Origin: an uncultured Clostridia bacterium
Lineage (GTDB): Bacteria > Bacillota > Clostridia > RGIG6154
Direction of reading: 5' to 3'
Assembly: GCA_934446135.1 (NCBI GenBank)
Contig: CAKSDT010000002.1
Location: 1 to 46,599 of the forward strand
DNA length: 46,599 nucleotides
Numbering within the stretch: the stretch's first letter is position 1; each line of letters starts with the position of its first letter. A program made the translations under genes and the position numbers. The notes below the pieces were generated by a model that worked only from the letters and a program-made list of their open reading frames with translations, did no database searches and was not told where the DNA came from. Shown piece after piece: positions 16,807-24,560 of this stretch.

Positions 16807-18126
16807 ATGATTAAAATAACATTTATGGGTGCAGGCAGCACTGTTTTCGCCAAAAATGTATTGGGCGACACAATGCTCTGCGAATCTCTGTGTGATTGTG
16901 AAATAGCACTTTATGACATCGACGGGACAAGACTTGAAGAATCAAAACTTCTTCTTGATGCTTTGAACAAAAACTGCAACAACAACCGTGCAGTAATAAA
17001 GACCTATCTCGGAGTTGAAAACCGTCTTGAGGCTTTAAGAGGTGCTGACTTTGTAATAAATGCAATTCAGGTGGGAGGATATGAACCGTCAACGGTTATA
17101 GATTTCGAAATTCCTAAAAAATACGGCCTTAAGCAGACAATAGCGGATACATTGGGAATAGGCGGAATTTTCCGTGCACTCCGTACAATACCGGTTATGC
17201 GTGATTTTGCAGAAGATATTGAAAAGGTTTGCCCGAATGCGTGGTTTTTAAACTACACAAATCCTATGGCGATGCTTACGGGATATATGCAAAGATATAC
17301 AAATGTTAAAACGGTAGGTCTTTGCCACAGTGTCCAGGTTTGCACATCAACACTTTTGAAAAATCTTGGCATTCCGTCAGAGGGTGTAACAGATAAAATT
17401 GCCGGAATAAACCATATGGCATGGCTTTTGGAAGTAAGGGATAAGGACGGAAACGACTTATATCCTAAAATTAAGGAACTTACCGAAAAGAAAATTTTCT
17501 CGGATGACTGTTGTGACAGGGTAAGACTTGAATACATAAGAAAACTCGGATATTACTGCACAGAAAGCAGTGAGCATAATGCCGAATACAACCCATTTTT
17601 TATTAAACCCAATTATCCTGAACTTATTGAGCGTTACCGTGTTCCGATTGACGAATATCTGAAAAGATGCGTTAATCAGATAGAAAAATGGGAGAAACAG
17701 AAAGAAGAAATTTTCGCGGGCGGAGAAGTTACGCACGAAAGAAGCCGCGAATATGCTTCCCGTATTATGGAAGCAATGGTGACAGATAATCCGTATAAAA
17801 TCGGCGGAAATGTTATCAACAACGGACTTATTACAAATCTTGTTCCAAAGGCTTGCGTTGAAGTTCCCTGTCTTGTTGATGCGTCGGGTGTTAATCCTAC
17901 TTATATCGGCGAACTTCCGCCGCAGCTTGCTGCAATGAATATGACAAATATTAATGTTCAGCTTCTTACTATTGAAGCGGCAGTAACCAAAAAGAAGGAA
18001 CATATTTATCATGCGGCAATGCTTGACCCTCACACAGCATCTGTTCTCTCGCTTGACGATATAGTATCAATGTGCGATGAACTTGTTGAGGCTCATAACA
18101 AATCCGGATTCCCGGTTTTAGTATAA
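16807..18126 (+). CDS. melA: Alpha-galactosidase, glycoside hydrolase family 4 (MelA type)
   Basis: A 439-residue NAD+ and divalent-metal dependent glycosidase that cleaves alpha-galactosides such as melibiose by a redox elimination mechanism. Near the N-terminus is the dinucleotide loop ITFMGAGSTVFAKN. NYTNPMA and the metal-site motif CHSVQ are present, and CHSV is the version linked to alpha-galactosidases in GH4. GINHMAW follows. I place the start at ATG 16807, nine bases after GGAAG; an ATG at 16798 touches that ribosome site. It is divergent from the AraC regulator and ends at a strong terminator. No signal peptide, so the substrate must be imported. Confidence 0.9.
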   Translation: MIKITFMGAGSTVFAKNVLGDTMLCESLCDCEIALYDIDGTRLEESKLLLDALNKNCNNNRAVIKTYLGVENRLEALRGADFVINAIQVGGYEPSTVIDFEIPKKYGLKQTIADTLGIGGIFRALRTIPVMRDFAEDIEKVCPNAWFLNYTNPMAMLTGYMQRYTNVKTVGLCHSVQVCTSTLLKNLGIPSEGVTDKIAGINHMAWLLEVRDKDGNDLYPKIKELTEKKIFSDDCCDRVRLEYIRKLGYYCTESSEHNAEYNPFFIKPNYPELIERYRVPIDEYLKRCVNQIEKWEKQKEEIFAGGEVTHERSREYASRIMEAMVTDNPYKIGGNVINNGLITNLVPKACVEVPCLVDASGVNPTYIGELPPQLAAMNMTNINVQLLTIEAAVTKKKEHIYHAAMLDPHTASVLSLDDIVSMCDELVEAHNKSGFPVLV

Positions 18127-18131
18127 AAAAT

Positions 18132-18167
18132 ATCCCTCAAGGCTTAGCCTTGAGGGATCAGTTTTTT
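18132..18167 (+). terminator. Intrinsic terminator between the GH4 gene and the kinase
   Basis: A perfect 12-base stem (arms 18132-18143 and 18147-18158) with a three-base loop is followed by T-rich sequence (18162-18167). The convergent kinase gene ends at 18166, so its last codons lie against the T tract. Confidence 0.9.
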
Positions 18168-19926
18168 AATTTTTAATAATCGGGAAGGTAAGCGTAACTT
18201 CCGTTCCTGTTTCATCAGATGTAATATTAACTGAATATTTGTCTCCGAAAATCAGTTTCATCCTTTGATTTATGTTGCTTAAACCGATTTTTTCCTTTTT
18301 ATATATGTTGACATCATTTATATTCTGTCTGATTTGTTTTAGTTTTTCGCCGTCAATTTTTTTACCGTTATCTTTTACCGAAACTACAAGCGAATTTCCC
18401 TTAATTTCGGAAGAAATTACGATATATCCTTTAACACCGTTAAGCCTTGCGACACCGTGGGAAATTGCATTTTCAAGAATCGGCTGAATAGAAAGTTTAA
18501 GAATTTCAAGTTCTGCCGTTTCGGGTGCAATGTTCCAAATTGTTTCAAAACTGTCGCCGTATTTCAAGTTTTGGATTTGTATATACTTCTTATTGTAGGA
18601 AATTTCAGTTTTCAAAGTAACAAAATGACTTGTTGTGTCAAGTGCATATCTTAAAAGGTCTGCAAGGAGTGTTATTGCTTTTGTTACATCCGTTTCTTCC
18701 TGAAATTTAGACATTTCAAGAACATTTATAAGTTGAAGTGTATTAAAAAGAAAATGCGGATTAAGCTGCGACTCAAGCACTGTCGACTGTGCAGAATTCA
18801 GCATCATAAGCCTGTCTGCAAGTTCTTTTTCTATCCGTTTGTTTTTTTCTGTTATTGAAACAATATTGTCTTTGATATATAAAAGTTCGTTTTTCTTTTT
18901 TTTGCTCTTCTTTTTTTCGCTCGACAATGGATTTTGCAGAAGCAAAATTATTTCAAAAATTGAATTGTAAAGTTTTGTCGTTATTGCAAACGAAAGGACG
19001 ATTGCAACTATAAAAGTCAAAATTGTGATTGACCATATTGCAATTCTGTTGTAGCGTTGCTGAGTTCCGTAGTGGACAGGGGAACCGGTAGCCGCAATCA
19101 TAAGAGGATATGATGTAATGGTGCTTGCCGCAAGAAAAGATTTCTTTTCTGATATCATATATGTTTTTTTCTCTGCCCTTTTATAAAGTTCAGCAAGTTT
19201 TGTAGGATTGTTTGTTTTGTATAACCTGTCGTTTGACGCAAGAAGCGTGGTTCCATATTTGTCCGAGATGTAGTAATCCAGGTTTGTTTCATCTCCGCCT
19301 GTTGTTTTTAAAAGTTCGTTTCCGTCAATTTTATATATAACGGTTCCTATGTTTTGAGAACCTATCTGAATTTTACGCTTAAAAACAATATAATCCTGAG
19401 AACCGTTTGCATAAGGCACGGTGTATCTGTGAATTCCGTCGTTTTTATAAAAGAGTTGATCTTCCCCGAAAGTGTCAAGATAATCCGAAGGATATATACT
19501 GCTTGTTGAAAAAACATATTTGTTATTATTAACCAATAAATAAATATCGCGTATATAAATATTTTTTGTTGCACAGTCGGAAAGACGGTTTTTTATTACT
19601 TTTGTCGCTTCGGCTCTGGTTTTCTCATCAACAGTATCACCGAGTGCATAAAGCCTTAAATGGTAGTCGGCATCTCCTACTATATCGCTGTAATTAAGAA
19701 AAATTCCGTTAAAACTTTTTTCTGTTTCATTGCTCAAAAGAACGAGTTTGTCGTATGCAGTGCTTTTAAATTCAGATGTCATTACATCTGAGTAATGGTT
19801 TGTAAGAACTATATACACTGCTATTACGGGAATTAAAAGTGCAATAAAAGAAGTTAACCAGTATTTGGCGAAAACACTTTGCCATTTATAGTTTTTTACT
19901 GTATTTATAAAGGTATTTCTGCTCAT
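18166..19926 (-). CDS. LytS/YesM-type sensor histidine kinase
   Basis: A 586-residue membrane kinase. Helix 1 (about 23-42) and helix 2 (about 295-316) enclose a 250-residue extracellular sensor domain of the double-Cache kind. A very basic linker (338-346) leads to the His_kinase domain, with phospho-acceptor His391 in ESQLNPHFLFNTLQLI, and an HATPase domain with ENAISHG and SVKDNGKKI. YesM-type kinases usually pair with an AraC-type response regulator in the same operon; none is here, as the nearby AraC protein has a cupin and no receiver domain. It is divergent from the GH36 gene, which suggests sensing of alpha-galactosides or a related signal. Confidence 0.88.
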   Translation of the reverse strand: MSRNTFINTVKNYKWQSVFAKYWLTSFIALLIPVIAVYIVLTNHYSDVMTSEFKSTAYDKLVLLSNETEKSFNGIFLNYSDIVGDADYHLRLYALGDTVDEKTRAEATKVIKNRLSDCATKNIYIRDIYLLVNNNKYVFSTSSIYPSDYLDTFGEDQLFYKNDGIHRYTVPYANGSQDYIVFKRKIQIGSQNIGTVIYKIDGNELLKTTGGDETNLDYYISDKYGTTLLASNDRLYKTNNPTKLAELYKRAEKKTYMISEKKSFLAASTITSYPLMIAATGSPVHYGTQQRYNRIAIWSITILTFIVAIVLSFAITTKLYNSIFEIILLLQNPLSSEKKKSKKKKNELLYIKDNIVSITEKNKRIEKELADRLMMLNSAQSTVLESQLNPHFLFNTLQLINVLEMSKFQEETDVTKAITLLADLLRYALDTTSHFVTLKTEISYNKKYIQIQNLKYGDSFETIWNIAPETAELEILKLSIQPILENAISHGVARLNGVKGYIVISSEIKGNSLVVSVKDNGKKIDGEKLKQIRQNINDVNIYKKEKIGLSNINQRMKLIFGDKYSVNITSDETGTEVTLTFPIIKN

Positions 19927-19943
19927 AATATCACCTTGATTTC

Positions 19944-19972
19944 AGTATACCAAACTTTTTCTTTTTTGTCTA
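19944..19972 (-). promoter_or_regulatory. Promoter of the sensor kinase gene
   Basis: Minus strand -35 TAGACA (19967-19972) and -10 TATACT (19944-19949), 17 bases apart, 18 bases before the ATG of the kinase. It is back to back with the GH36 promoter. Confidence 0.6.
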
Positions 19973-19993
19973 TTATAAAGTTTGATTTTTCTA

Positions 19994-20022
19994 TTGACAA
20001 TGGGTATTTCGTGGGATATAAT
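19994..20022 (+). promoter_or_regulatory. Consensus sigma-A promoter of the GH36 alpha-galactosidase
   Basis: A perfect TTGACA (19994-19999), 17-base spacer and TATAAT (20017-20022). This shows that the coding frame upstream of 20084 is leader, not protein. Confidence 0.8.
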
Positions 20023-20083
20023 TGTCATAATTGGGGCAGGGGTTTGCTCCAAAATGCTTTATAAAGCAGAAAAAGGGGAAAAT

Positions 20084-22219
20084 ATGGGTATTAAAATTAA
20101 TGGAGAAAAGAAACTCTTCAGACTGGAAACCAAAAACTCTTCGTACGCATTTACATTAAATGCAGACAAAAGAGTTGTAAACCTTTACTGGGGTCCGAAA
20201 ATTGAAGACGAACTTACATATGATATGTATCTTCCGGGACTTTCACAAAAGTCAAGCGGTGACAATGCAACATACCATGCCATAGTAAACAATGCTTATG
20301 AATATGCTGCAAACGAACCTTTCACATATGATGAGCAATCTTTGGATGTTGACTTTAAAAACGGCATTAAAGGTGCATGGCTTATATTTGACAGTTATAA
20401 AATTTCAGAAACCGGAAACGAACTTGTAGTTACTTTAAAAGATGAAATGAAGGATTTTTATGTTGACCTTCATTATTATGTATATGAAGAGTTGGATCTT
20501 ATAACAAGACACTCTGTTATAAGAAATGAAACAGACGGGGAAGTTGTTCTTAACAAGTTTCAGTCTGCAACGCTTCATTTTCCCGACGGTAATGAATACC
20601 GTCTTACGCATTTCAGAGGCAACTGGGGAAGTGAATATCAGAGAGAGGAAAGAATGGTTGATTACGGAAGATTTGCAATTCAGAACAACCACGGAAACAC
20701 CTCGGGACCTCACGCTTATCCTGCGTTTTTTATTGACCGTGACGGTCTTTCAACCGAAACAGACGGGGAAACATATTTCGGTACACTTCATTGGAGCGGA
20801 AACTTTAAAATAACTGTTGAAAAAACATCACTTAAGAGAATAAATGTTTCAGCCGGTATAAATGATGAACATACTGCAATTCATCTTAAAAAAGGTGAGA
20901 AATTCGAAACACCCGAATTTACAATCGGTTTTTCAAAAGACGGATTTGCGGGTATATCTAAAAATCTTTATGATTTGCAGTTGGATTACCTTATGCCGCA
21001 GAATAAAGCACACGAAATAAGACCGATTTTGTATAACGCTTATTTAACATATTACAATGATATTGATGAGAAAAAAATTATGGATCTTATCCCGGCTGCT
21101 GCGGATTTAGGCGTTGAACTCTTTATGATTGACGACGGTTGGATGCCCGGAAGAACGGGTGAAGATGTCGGACTCGGCGACTGGGTTCCGGATAAAGAAA
21201 GATTTCCGAGAGGGCTTAAGGTTATTGCCGATGAAACGCACAAACACGGGATGCTCTTTGGTCTTTGGGTAGAACCCGAGATGGCAGACCCCGACAGTGA
21301 TTTGTTCAGAGAACACGAAGACTGGATGCTTAAAACACCCGGAAGAGATTATACACTTTCAAGAAACCAAGTTGTTTTGAATATAGCAAGAGATGATATC
21401 TGCGATTGGGCAATGAAAATGGTTGACGGACTCATTACAGATTATGACCTTGACTATGTTAAATGGGATATGAACAGATATATTTCAGATTTTGGTTTTG
21501 AGGGAGCAACTGACGAAGAGCAGGATGAAATCAGAGTCAAATATATAAGAAATATATACAAAATATGGGATTATATAACCTCAAGGCATCCTGATGTTCT
21601 TTTTGAAAACTGTGCACACGGCGGGGCAAGAGCCGATTACGGTATGATAAAATATACAGACAGAATTAACAGAAGTGATGACGGTGTTGCAACAGATGTA
21701 ATTTTAATTCACGAAGGATTTTCAAGATTTTTCGTTCCTAAAATTGCCGGCGGTGCGGGTAACTTTAACCATGGTCCTAAAGAAACATTTGAATTCAGAA
21801 GAAATATGGCGTTTACAGGTTCATGCAGTCTGGGATTTAATCTTAATACTCTTACAGATGAGGAATTTAAGCAATATAAGGAAGCTGTTGTTGAATTTAA
21901 AAAGGAAAGGGCAGATATCCAGGATTCTTATGTGTACAGATTAAAATCCGCGATTACATCACCGTATGCAATTTGGGAATATGTTAAGAGAGACGGAAGC
22001 GTTATAACACTTTTCGGTTTTGTATTCGGCAGACATTTTATGGATAATAAAATTGAAAGAATCAAACTTACCGGACTTGTTAAAGGTGCTAAGTACAGAT
22101 GTGTAAATGATGGAAAAATTTATACTCAGGAGGGACTTGAAAATGTCGGCATTGATTTGTCTGACTTGCTTCCGAGACATCTTGCATCAACAAGACTCAG
22201 ATTTGAAATAGTTAAATAA
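20084..22219 (+). CDS. Alpha-galactosidase, glycoside hydrolase family 36
   Basis: A 711-residue cytosolic retaining glycosidase that removes alpha-galactose from melibiose, raffinose and similar sugars. It has an N-terminal beta-sandwich domain (about 1-300), a TIM barrel with FMIDDGWMPGR and GLWVEPEM, the nucleophile Asp462 in YVKWDMNR, and the acid/base region RINRSDDG (Asp532 or 533), then a C-terminal beta domain. The start is ATG 20084, with AAGGGG five bases upstream; the open frame continues back to 19982, before the promoter. Together with the GH4 enzyme this gives two unrelated alpha-galactosidases in one locus. No sugar transporter is adjacent. Confidence 0.94.
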   Translation: MGIKINGEKKLFRLETKNSSYAFTLNADKRVVNLYWGPKIEDELTYDMYLPGLSQKSSGDNATYHAIVNNAYEYAANEPFTYDEQSLDVDFKNGIKGAWLIFDSYKISETGNELVVTLKDEMKDFYVDLHYYVYEELDLITRHSVIRNETDGEVVLNKFQSATLHFPDGNEYRLTHFRGNWGSEYQREERMVDYGRFAIQNNHGNTSGPHAYPAFFIDRDGLSTETDGETYFGTLHWSGNFKITVEKTSLKRINVSAGINDEHTAIHLKKGEKFETPEFTIGFSKDGFAGISKNLYDLQLDYLMPQNKAHEIRPILYNAYLTYYNDIDEKKIMDLIPAAADLGVELFMIDDGWMPGRTGEDVGLGDWVPDKERFPRGLKVIADETHKHGMLFGLWVEPEMADPDSDLFREHEDWMLKTPGRDYTLSRNQVVLNIARDDICDWAMKMVDGLITDYDLDYVKWDMNRYISDFGFEGATDEEQDEIRVKYIRNIYKIWDYITSRHPDVLFENCAHGGARADYGMIKYTDRINRSDDGVATDVILIHEGFSRFFVPKIAGGAGNFNHGPKETFEFRRNMAFTGSCSLGFNLNTLTDEEFKQYKEAVVEFKKERADIQDSYVYRLKSAITSPYAIWEYVKRDGSVITLFGFVFGRHFMDNKIERIKLTGLVKGAKYRCVNDGKIYTQEGLENVGIDLSDLLPRHLASTRLRFEIVK

Positions 22220-22223
22220 ACTA

Positions 22224-22252
22224 TTGACAAATCATAAAATTAGATGTATAAT
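22224..22252 (+). promoter_or_regulatory. Consensus sigma-A promoter of the aromatic amino acid operon
   Basis: Perfect TTGACA (22224-22229) and TATAAT (22247-22252) with a 17-base spacer. Transcription should start near 22259, giving a leader of about 218 bases before pheA. Confidence 0.85.
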
Positions 22253-22283
22253 TTTAAAAAACTTACAGAGAGGAAATCAGTTT

Positions 22284-22385
22284 ATGATATCGAGTTTACA
22301 TACTTTTTCATATTACTTTAGTGTAGCCTTTTATTTTGGTTATGCTTTATTTGGTGTGAAAAAATTACTTGTAAGCCGTTATTAA
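22284..22385 (+). CDS. Phe/Tyr-rich leader peptide of the aromatic operon
   Basis: A 33-codon ORF from ATG 22284 to TAA, with AGAGG ten bases upstream. Residues 8-23 read FSYYFSVAFYFGYALF, nine aromatic codons in 16; overall five Phe (all TTT) and five Tyr, one of them the last codon before the stop. There is no Trp. The ORF lies between the promoter and a strong terminator in front of pheA. These are the marks of a leader peptide whose translation senses charged tRNA-Phe and tRNA-Tyr, as in pheL of enteric bacteria. It is inferred, not proven: the peptide is also hydrophobic and could in principle be a small membrane protein, but its position and codon content fit attenuation much better. 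Confidence 0.75.
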   Translation: MISSLHTFSYYFSVAFYFGYALFGVKKLLVSRY

Positions 22386-22428
22386 ACCGATTTTTAATAT
22401 GCGTATATTATTAAAGTCTTACTTGTAA
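22365..22428 (+). promoter_or_regulatory. Probable antiterminator of the aromatic leader
   Basis: TTACTTGTAA occurs twice, at 22365-22374 (codons 28-31 of the leader ORF) and 22419-22428 (left arm of the terminator). Because the sequence is nearly self-complementary, 22365-22375 can pair with 22418-22428 over nine of eleven positions with two central T-T mismatches. That pairing would block the terminator when a ribosome stalls earlier on the Phe/Tyr codons. A ribosome at the leader stop would cover the first copy. Confidence 0.5.
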
Positions 22429-22449
22429 TTTTACAGGTAAGGCTTTTTT
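22416..22449 (+). terminator. Attenuator terminator before pheA
   Basis: Arms 22416-22428 and 22431-22443 are complementary over 13 bases with two G-T wobbles; the innermost pairs must open to form the loop. Six T follow (22444-22449). Three A before the left arm can extend pairing into the T tract. It stands upstream of the first structural gene, so it must be regulated rather than constitutive. Confidence 0.85.
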
Positions 22450-22476
22450 ATTTAAAAAGCAGAAGGGGCGTTTTAA

Positions 22477-23559
22477 ATGGCAGATATACAAAAGGCACGG
22501 AAAGAAATTAATGAAATAGACAAAAAAATGGCGGAACTTTTTGTGAAAAGAATGGATGCTGCAAATGAGGTCTTTCTTTATAAAAAGGAAAACGGACTTC
22601 CTGTTTTGGATGTTGCCCGTGAACAGGAACTTGTTGCAAAAAACTCCGAATTGGTTGAGAATGAAGTATATAAAGCATATTACATAGATTTCCTTAAGAG
22701 TGTGATGGATATATCAAAAAAATATCAGTACAGGCTTCAAAACGGAATTAAAATTGCATATTCAGGAGTTGAGGGTGCCTTTGCCCATATTGCATCAAAT
22801 AAAATATTTCCGGAAGCAGAGTTCGTTCCTTATCCTGATTTTAAATCTGCTTATGACGCTGTAGCAGAAGGCGAATGTGACTCAGTCGTACTTCCTATGG
22901 AAAACAGTTTTGCAGGCGAAGTCGGAAATGTTATGGATATAGTTTTTAAAGGCAGTTTATATATAAACGGAATATATAATCTCGCAGTATCACAGAATCT
23001 GCTTGGCGTAAAGGGAGCGGACAAGAAGAATATAAAAACCGTTGTGAGTCATATTCAGGCACTTAACCAGTGTATGGGGTATATAAAAGAAAACGGATTT
23101 GAAACGGTTGAAGCCGGAAACACCGCTTATGCGGCAAAATTGATTTCAGAAGAAAATGACAAGACTAAGGCTGCTATTGCAAGTGCTGAAACCGCTGATA
23201 TTTACGGGCTTGAAATTCTTGAAAGAAATATAAATAAAAGCAATGTAAATACAACAAAATTTGCTGTCCTTTCAAAGGTAAAACTTAAAAGCGGAAACCA
23301 AAACTCGGTTCTTATGTTTACAGTTTCAAACAATGCCGGTTCTTTGGCAAAGGCAATAAATGTTATAGGTAAATACGGTTATAATATGACAACATTAAGA
23401 AGCAGACCGCTAAAAGAACACTCCTGGAAATATTATTTTTATGTAGAAATAGACGGAAATACCGAAACAGAACTTGGAAAAGTTATGATTAACGAACTTA
23501 AAGAATGCTGCGACCTTTTAAAAGTTGCAGGTACATTTTCAGAAAATATTAAACTTTAG
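22477..23559 (+). CDS. pheA: Bifunctional chorismate mutase / prephenate dehydratase
   Basis: A 360-residue P-protein: chorismate to prephenate, then to phenylpyruvate for phenylalanine. Residues 1-88 are the helical AroQ-class chorismate mutase, about 92-270 the prephenate dehydratase with the catalytic NTTKF (258-262), and about 283-358 an ACT domain for Phe feedback, where the usual ESRP motif reads RSRP (308-311). AAGGGG precedes the ATG. It is the first enzyme gene after the attenuator, so Phe/Tyr-controlled transcription would act on it directly. Confidence 0.95.
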   Translation: MADIQKARKEINEIDKKMAELFVKRMDAANEVFLYKKENGLPVLDVAREQELVAKNSELVENEVYKAYYIDFLKSVMDISKKYQYRLQNGIKIAYSGVEGAFAHIASNKIFPEAEFVPYPDFKSAYDAVAEGECDSVVLPMENSFAGEVGNVMDIVFKGSLYINGIYNLAVSQNLLGVKGADKKNIKTVVSHIQALNQCMGYIKENGFETVEAGNTAYAAKLISEENDKTKAAIASAETADIYGLEILERNINKSNVNTTKFAVLSKVKLKSGNQNSVLMFTVSNNAGSLAKAINVIGKYGYNMTTLRSRPLKEHSWKYYFYVEIDGNTETELGKVMINELKECCDLLKVAGTFSENIKL

Positions 23560-23570
23560 GAGGTGCTTTG

Positions 23571-24560
23571 ATGACTGAAATATATGTAGAACTTGAAAAT
23601 AATCCATATCATGTTGTGATTGAAAAAGGAATTTTGGACAGCATTGAAGACCATATCAATCTTAACAGAAAAGTGCTCGTTGTGACAGATAAACTTGTTC
23701 CCGCAATTTACTCCGACAAGGTTGCAAAAAAGTGCCTTACCCCGGTAAAAGAGGTAATAGACGGCGGAGAAGAATGTAAAAACCTTAAAACTTTTGAAAA
23801 ACTTTTAAAAACTATGCTTGAAAATAATTTTTCAAGGAAAGATGCAGTTGTTGCGGTCGGCGGCGGTGTTGTAGGGGATATTTCGGGTTTTGCGGCATCT
23901 TGCTATATGAGGGGAATTGATTTTTACAATGTTCCGACAACAGTTTTGTCTGAGGTTGACTCTTCAGTCGGCGGTAAAACTGCAGTAAACTTAAATAATG
24001 TAAAAAATATTGTGGGAACATTTTACCAGCCGAAAAAAGTTGTAATTGATCCGTTGACATTAAACACTCTTTCAAAAAGGCAGTTTTCAAACGGAATGGC
24101 AGAGGTTATAAAAATAGCCGCAGTTTTAGATAAAGACTTCTTTGAATATCTTGAAAATACTGATTGCATCGATATTGAATATATAATATCAAAAGCAATT
24201 ACATTAAAGAAAAATGTTGTTGTGGAGGATGAAAAAGAGGCAGGACTCAGAAAAGTTTTGAATTTCGGTCATACCATAGGACACGGAATCGAACTTTCCA
24301 CAGACCTTTATCACGGTGAAAGTATTGCACTTGGTATGCTTTATATGTCATCAGACCGGGCAAAGAAACGAATTTTAAATGTTATGGAAAAATTTAATCT
24401 TCCCACAAGCCATAATTTTGATAAAGAAAAGGCTGTTTCAAGCATCAGAAATGATAAAAAGGGCAACAACGGAAAAGTGACGGCGGTTATATGTCCCGAA
24501 ATAGGGAAATTTGAGTTTAAAGAAGTATCATTTGACCGACTTGCAAAGGAGGTTATGTAA
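23571..24560 (+). CDS. aroB: 3-dehydroquinate synthase
   Basis: A 329-residue NAD+ and zinc dependent enzyme turning DAHP into 3-dehydroquinate, step two of the shikimate pathway. Key segments are GGEECKNLKTFEKL, the glycine loop AVGGGVVGD, VPTTVLSEVDSSVGGKTAVN, and the zinc-site NFGHTIGHGIE. AGGAGG lies seven bases before ATG 23571; the TTG three bases earlier is in frame but less likely. It is 11 bases after pheA. Confidence 0.96.
   Translation: MTEIYVELENNPYHVVIEKGILDSIEDHINLNRKVLVVTDKLVPAIYSDKVAKKCLTPVKEVIDGGEECKNLKTFEKLLKTMLENNFSRKDAVVAVGGGVVGDISGFAASCYMRGIDFYNVPTTVLSEVDSSVGGKTAVNLNNVKNIVGTFYQPKKVVIDPLTLNTLSKRQFSNGMAEVIKIAAVLDKDFFEYLENTDCIDIEYIISKAITLKKNVVVEDEKEAGLRKVLNFGHTIGHGIELSTDLYHGESIALGMLYMSSDRAKKRILNVMEKFNLPTSHNFDKEKAVSSIRNDKKGNNGKVTAVICPEIGKFEFKEVSFDRLAKEVM

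Noticed and set aside
17458..18033. 191-codon minus-strand frame inside the GH4 gene
   Set aside because: Shadow of the GH4 coding sequence; no ribosome site, and the composition is that of a complement frame.
19982..20083. N-terminal extension of the GH36 enzyme
   Set aside because: The open frame runs through a perfect sigma-A promoter, and a ribosome site precedes ATG 20084.
22284..22385. Small membrane toxin or membrane peptide
   Set aside because: The ORF is hydrophobic, but its place between promoter and regulated terminator of a Phe/Tyr operon and its aromatic codons fit a leader peptide better. No antitoxin RNA or partner is evident.
22253..22476. T-box riboswitch in front of pheA
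   Set aside because: The leader is only about 218 bases and lacks the conserved T-box sequence and specifier stem; a translated ORF rich in Phe/Tyr fills the space instead.
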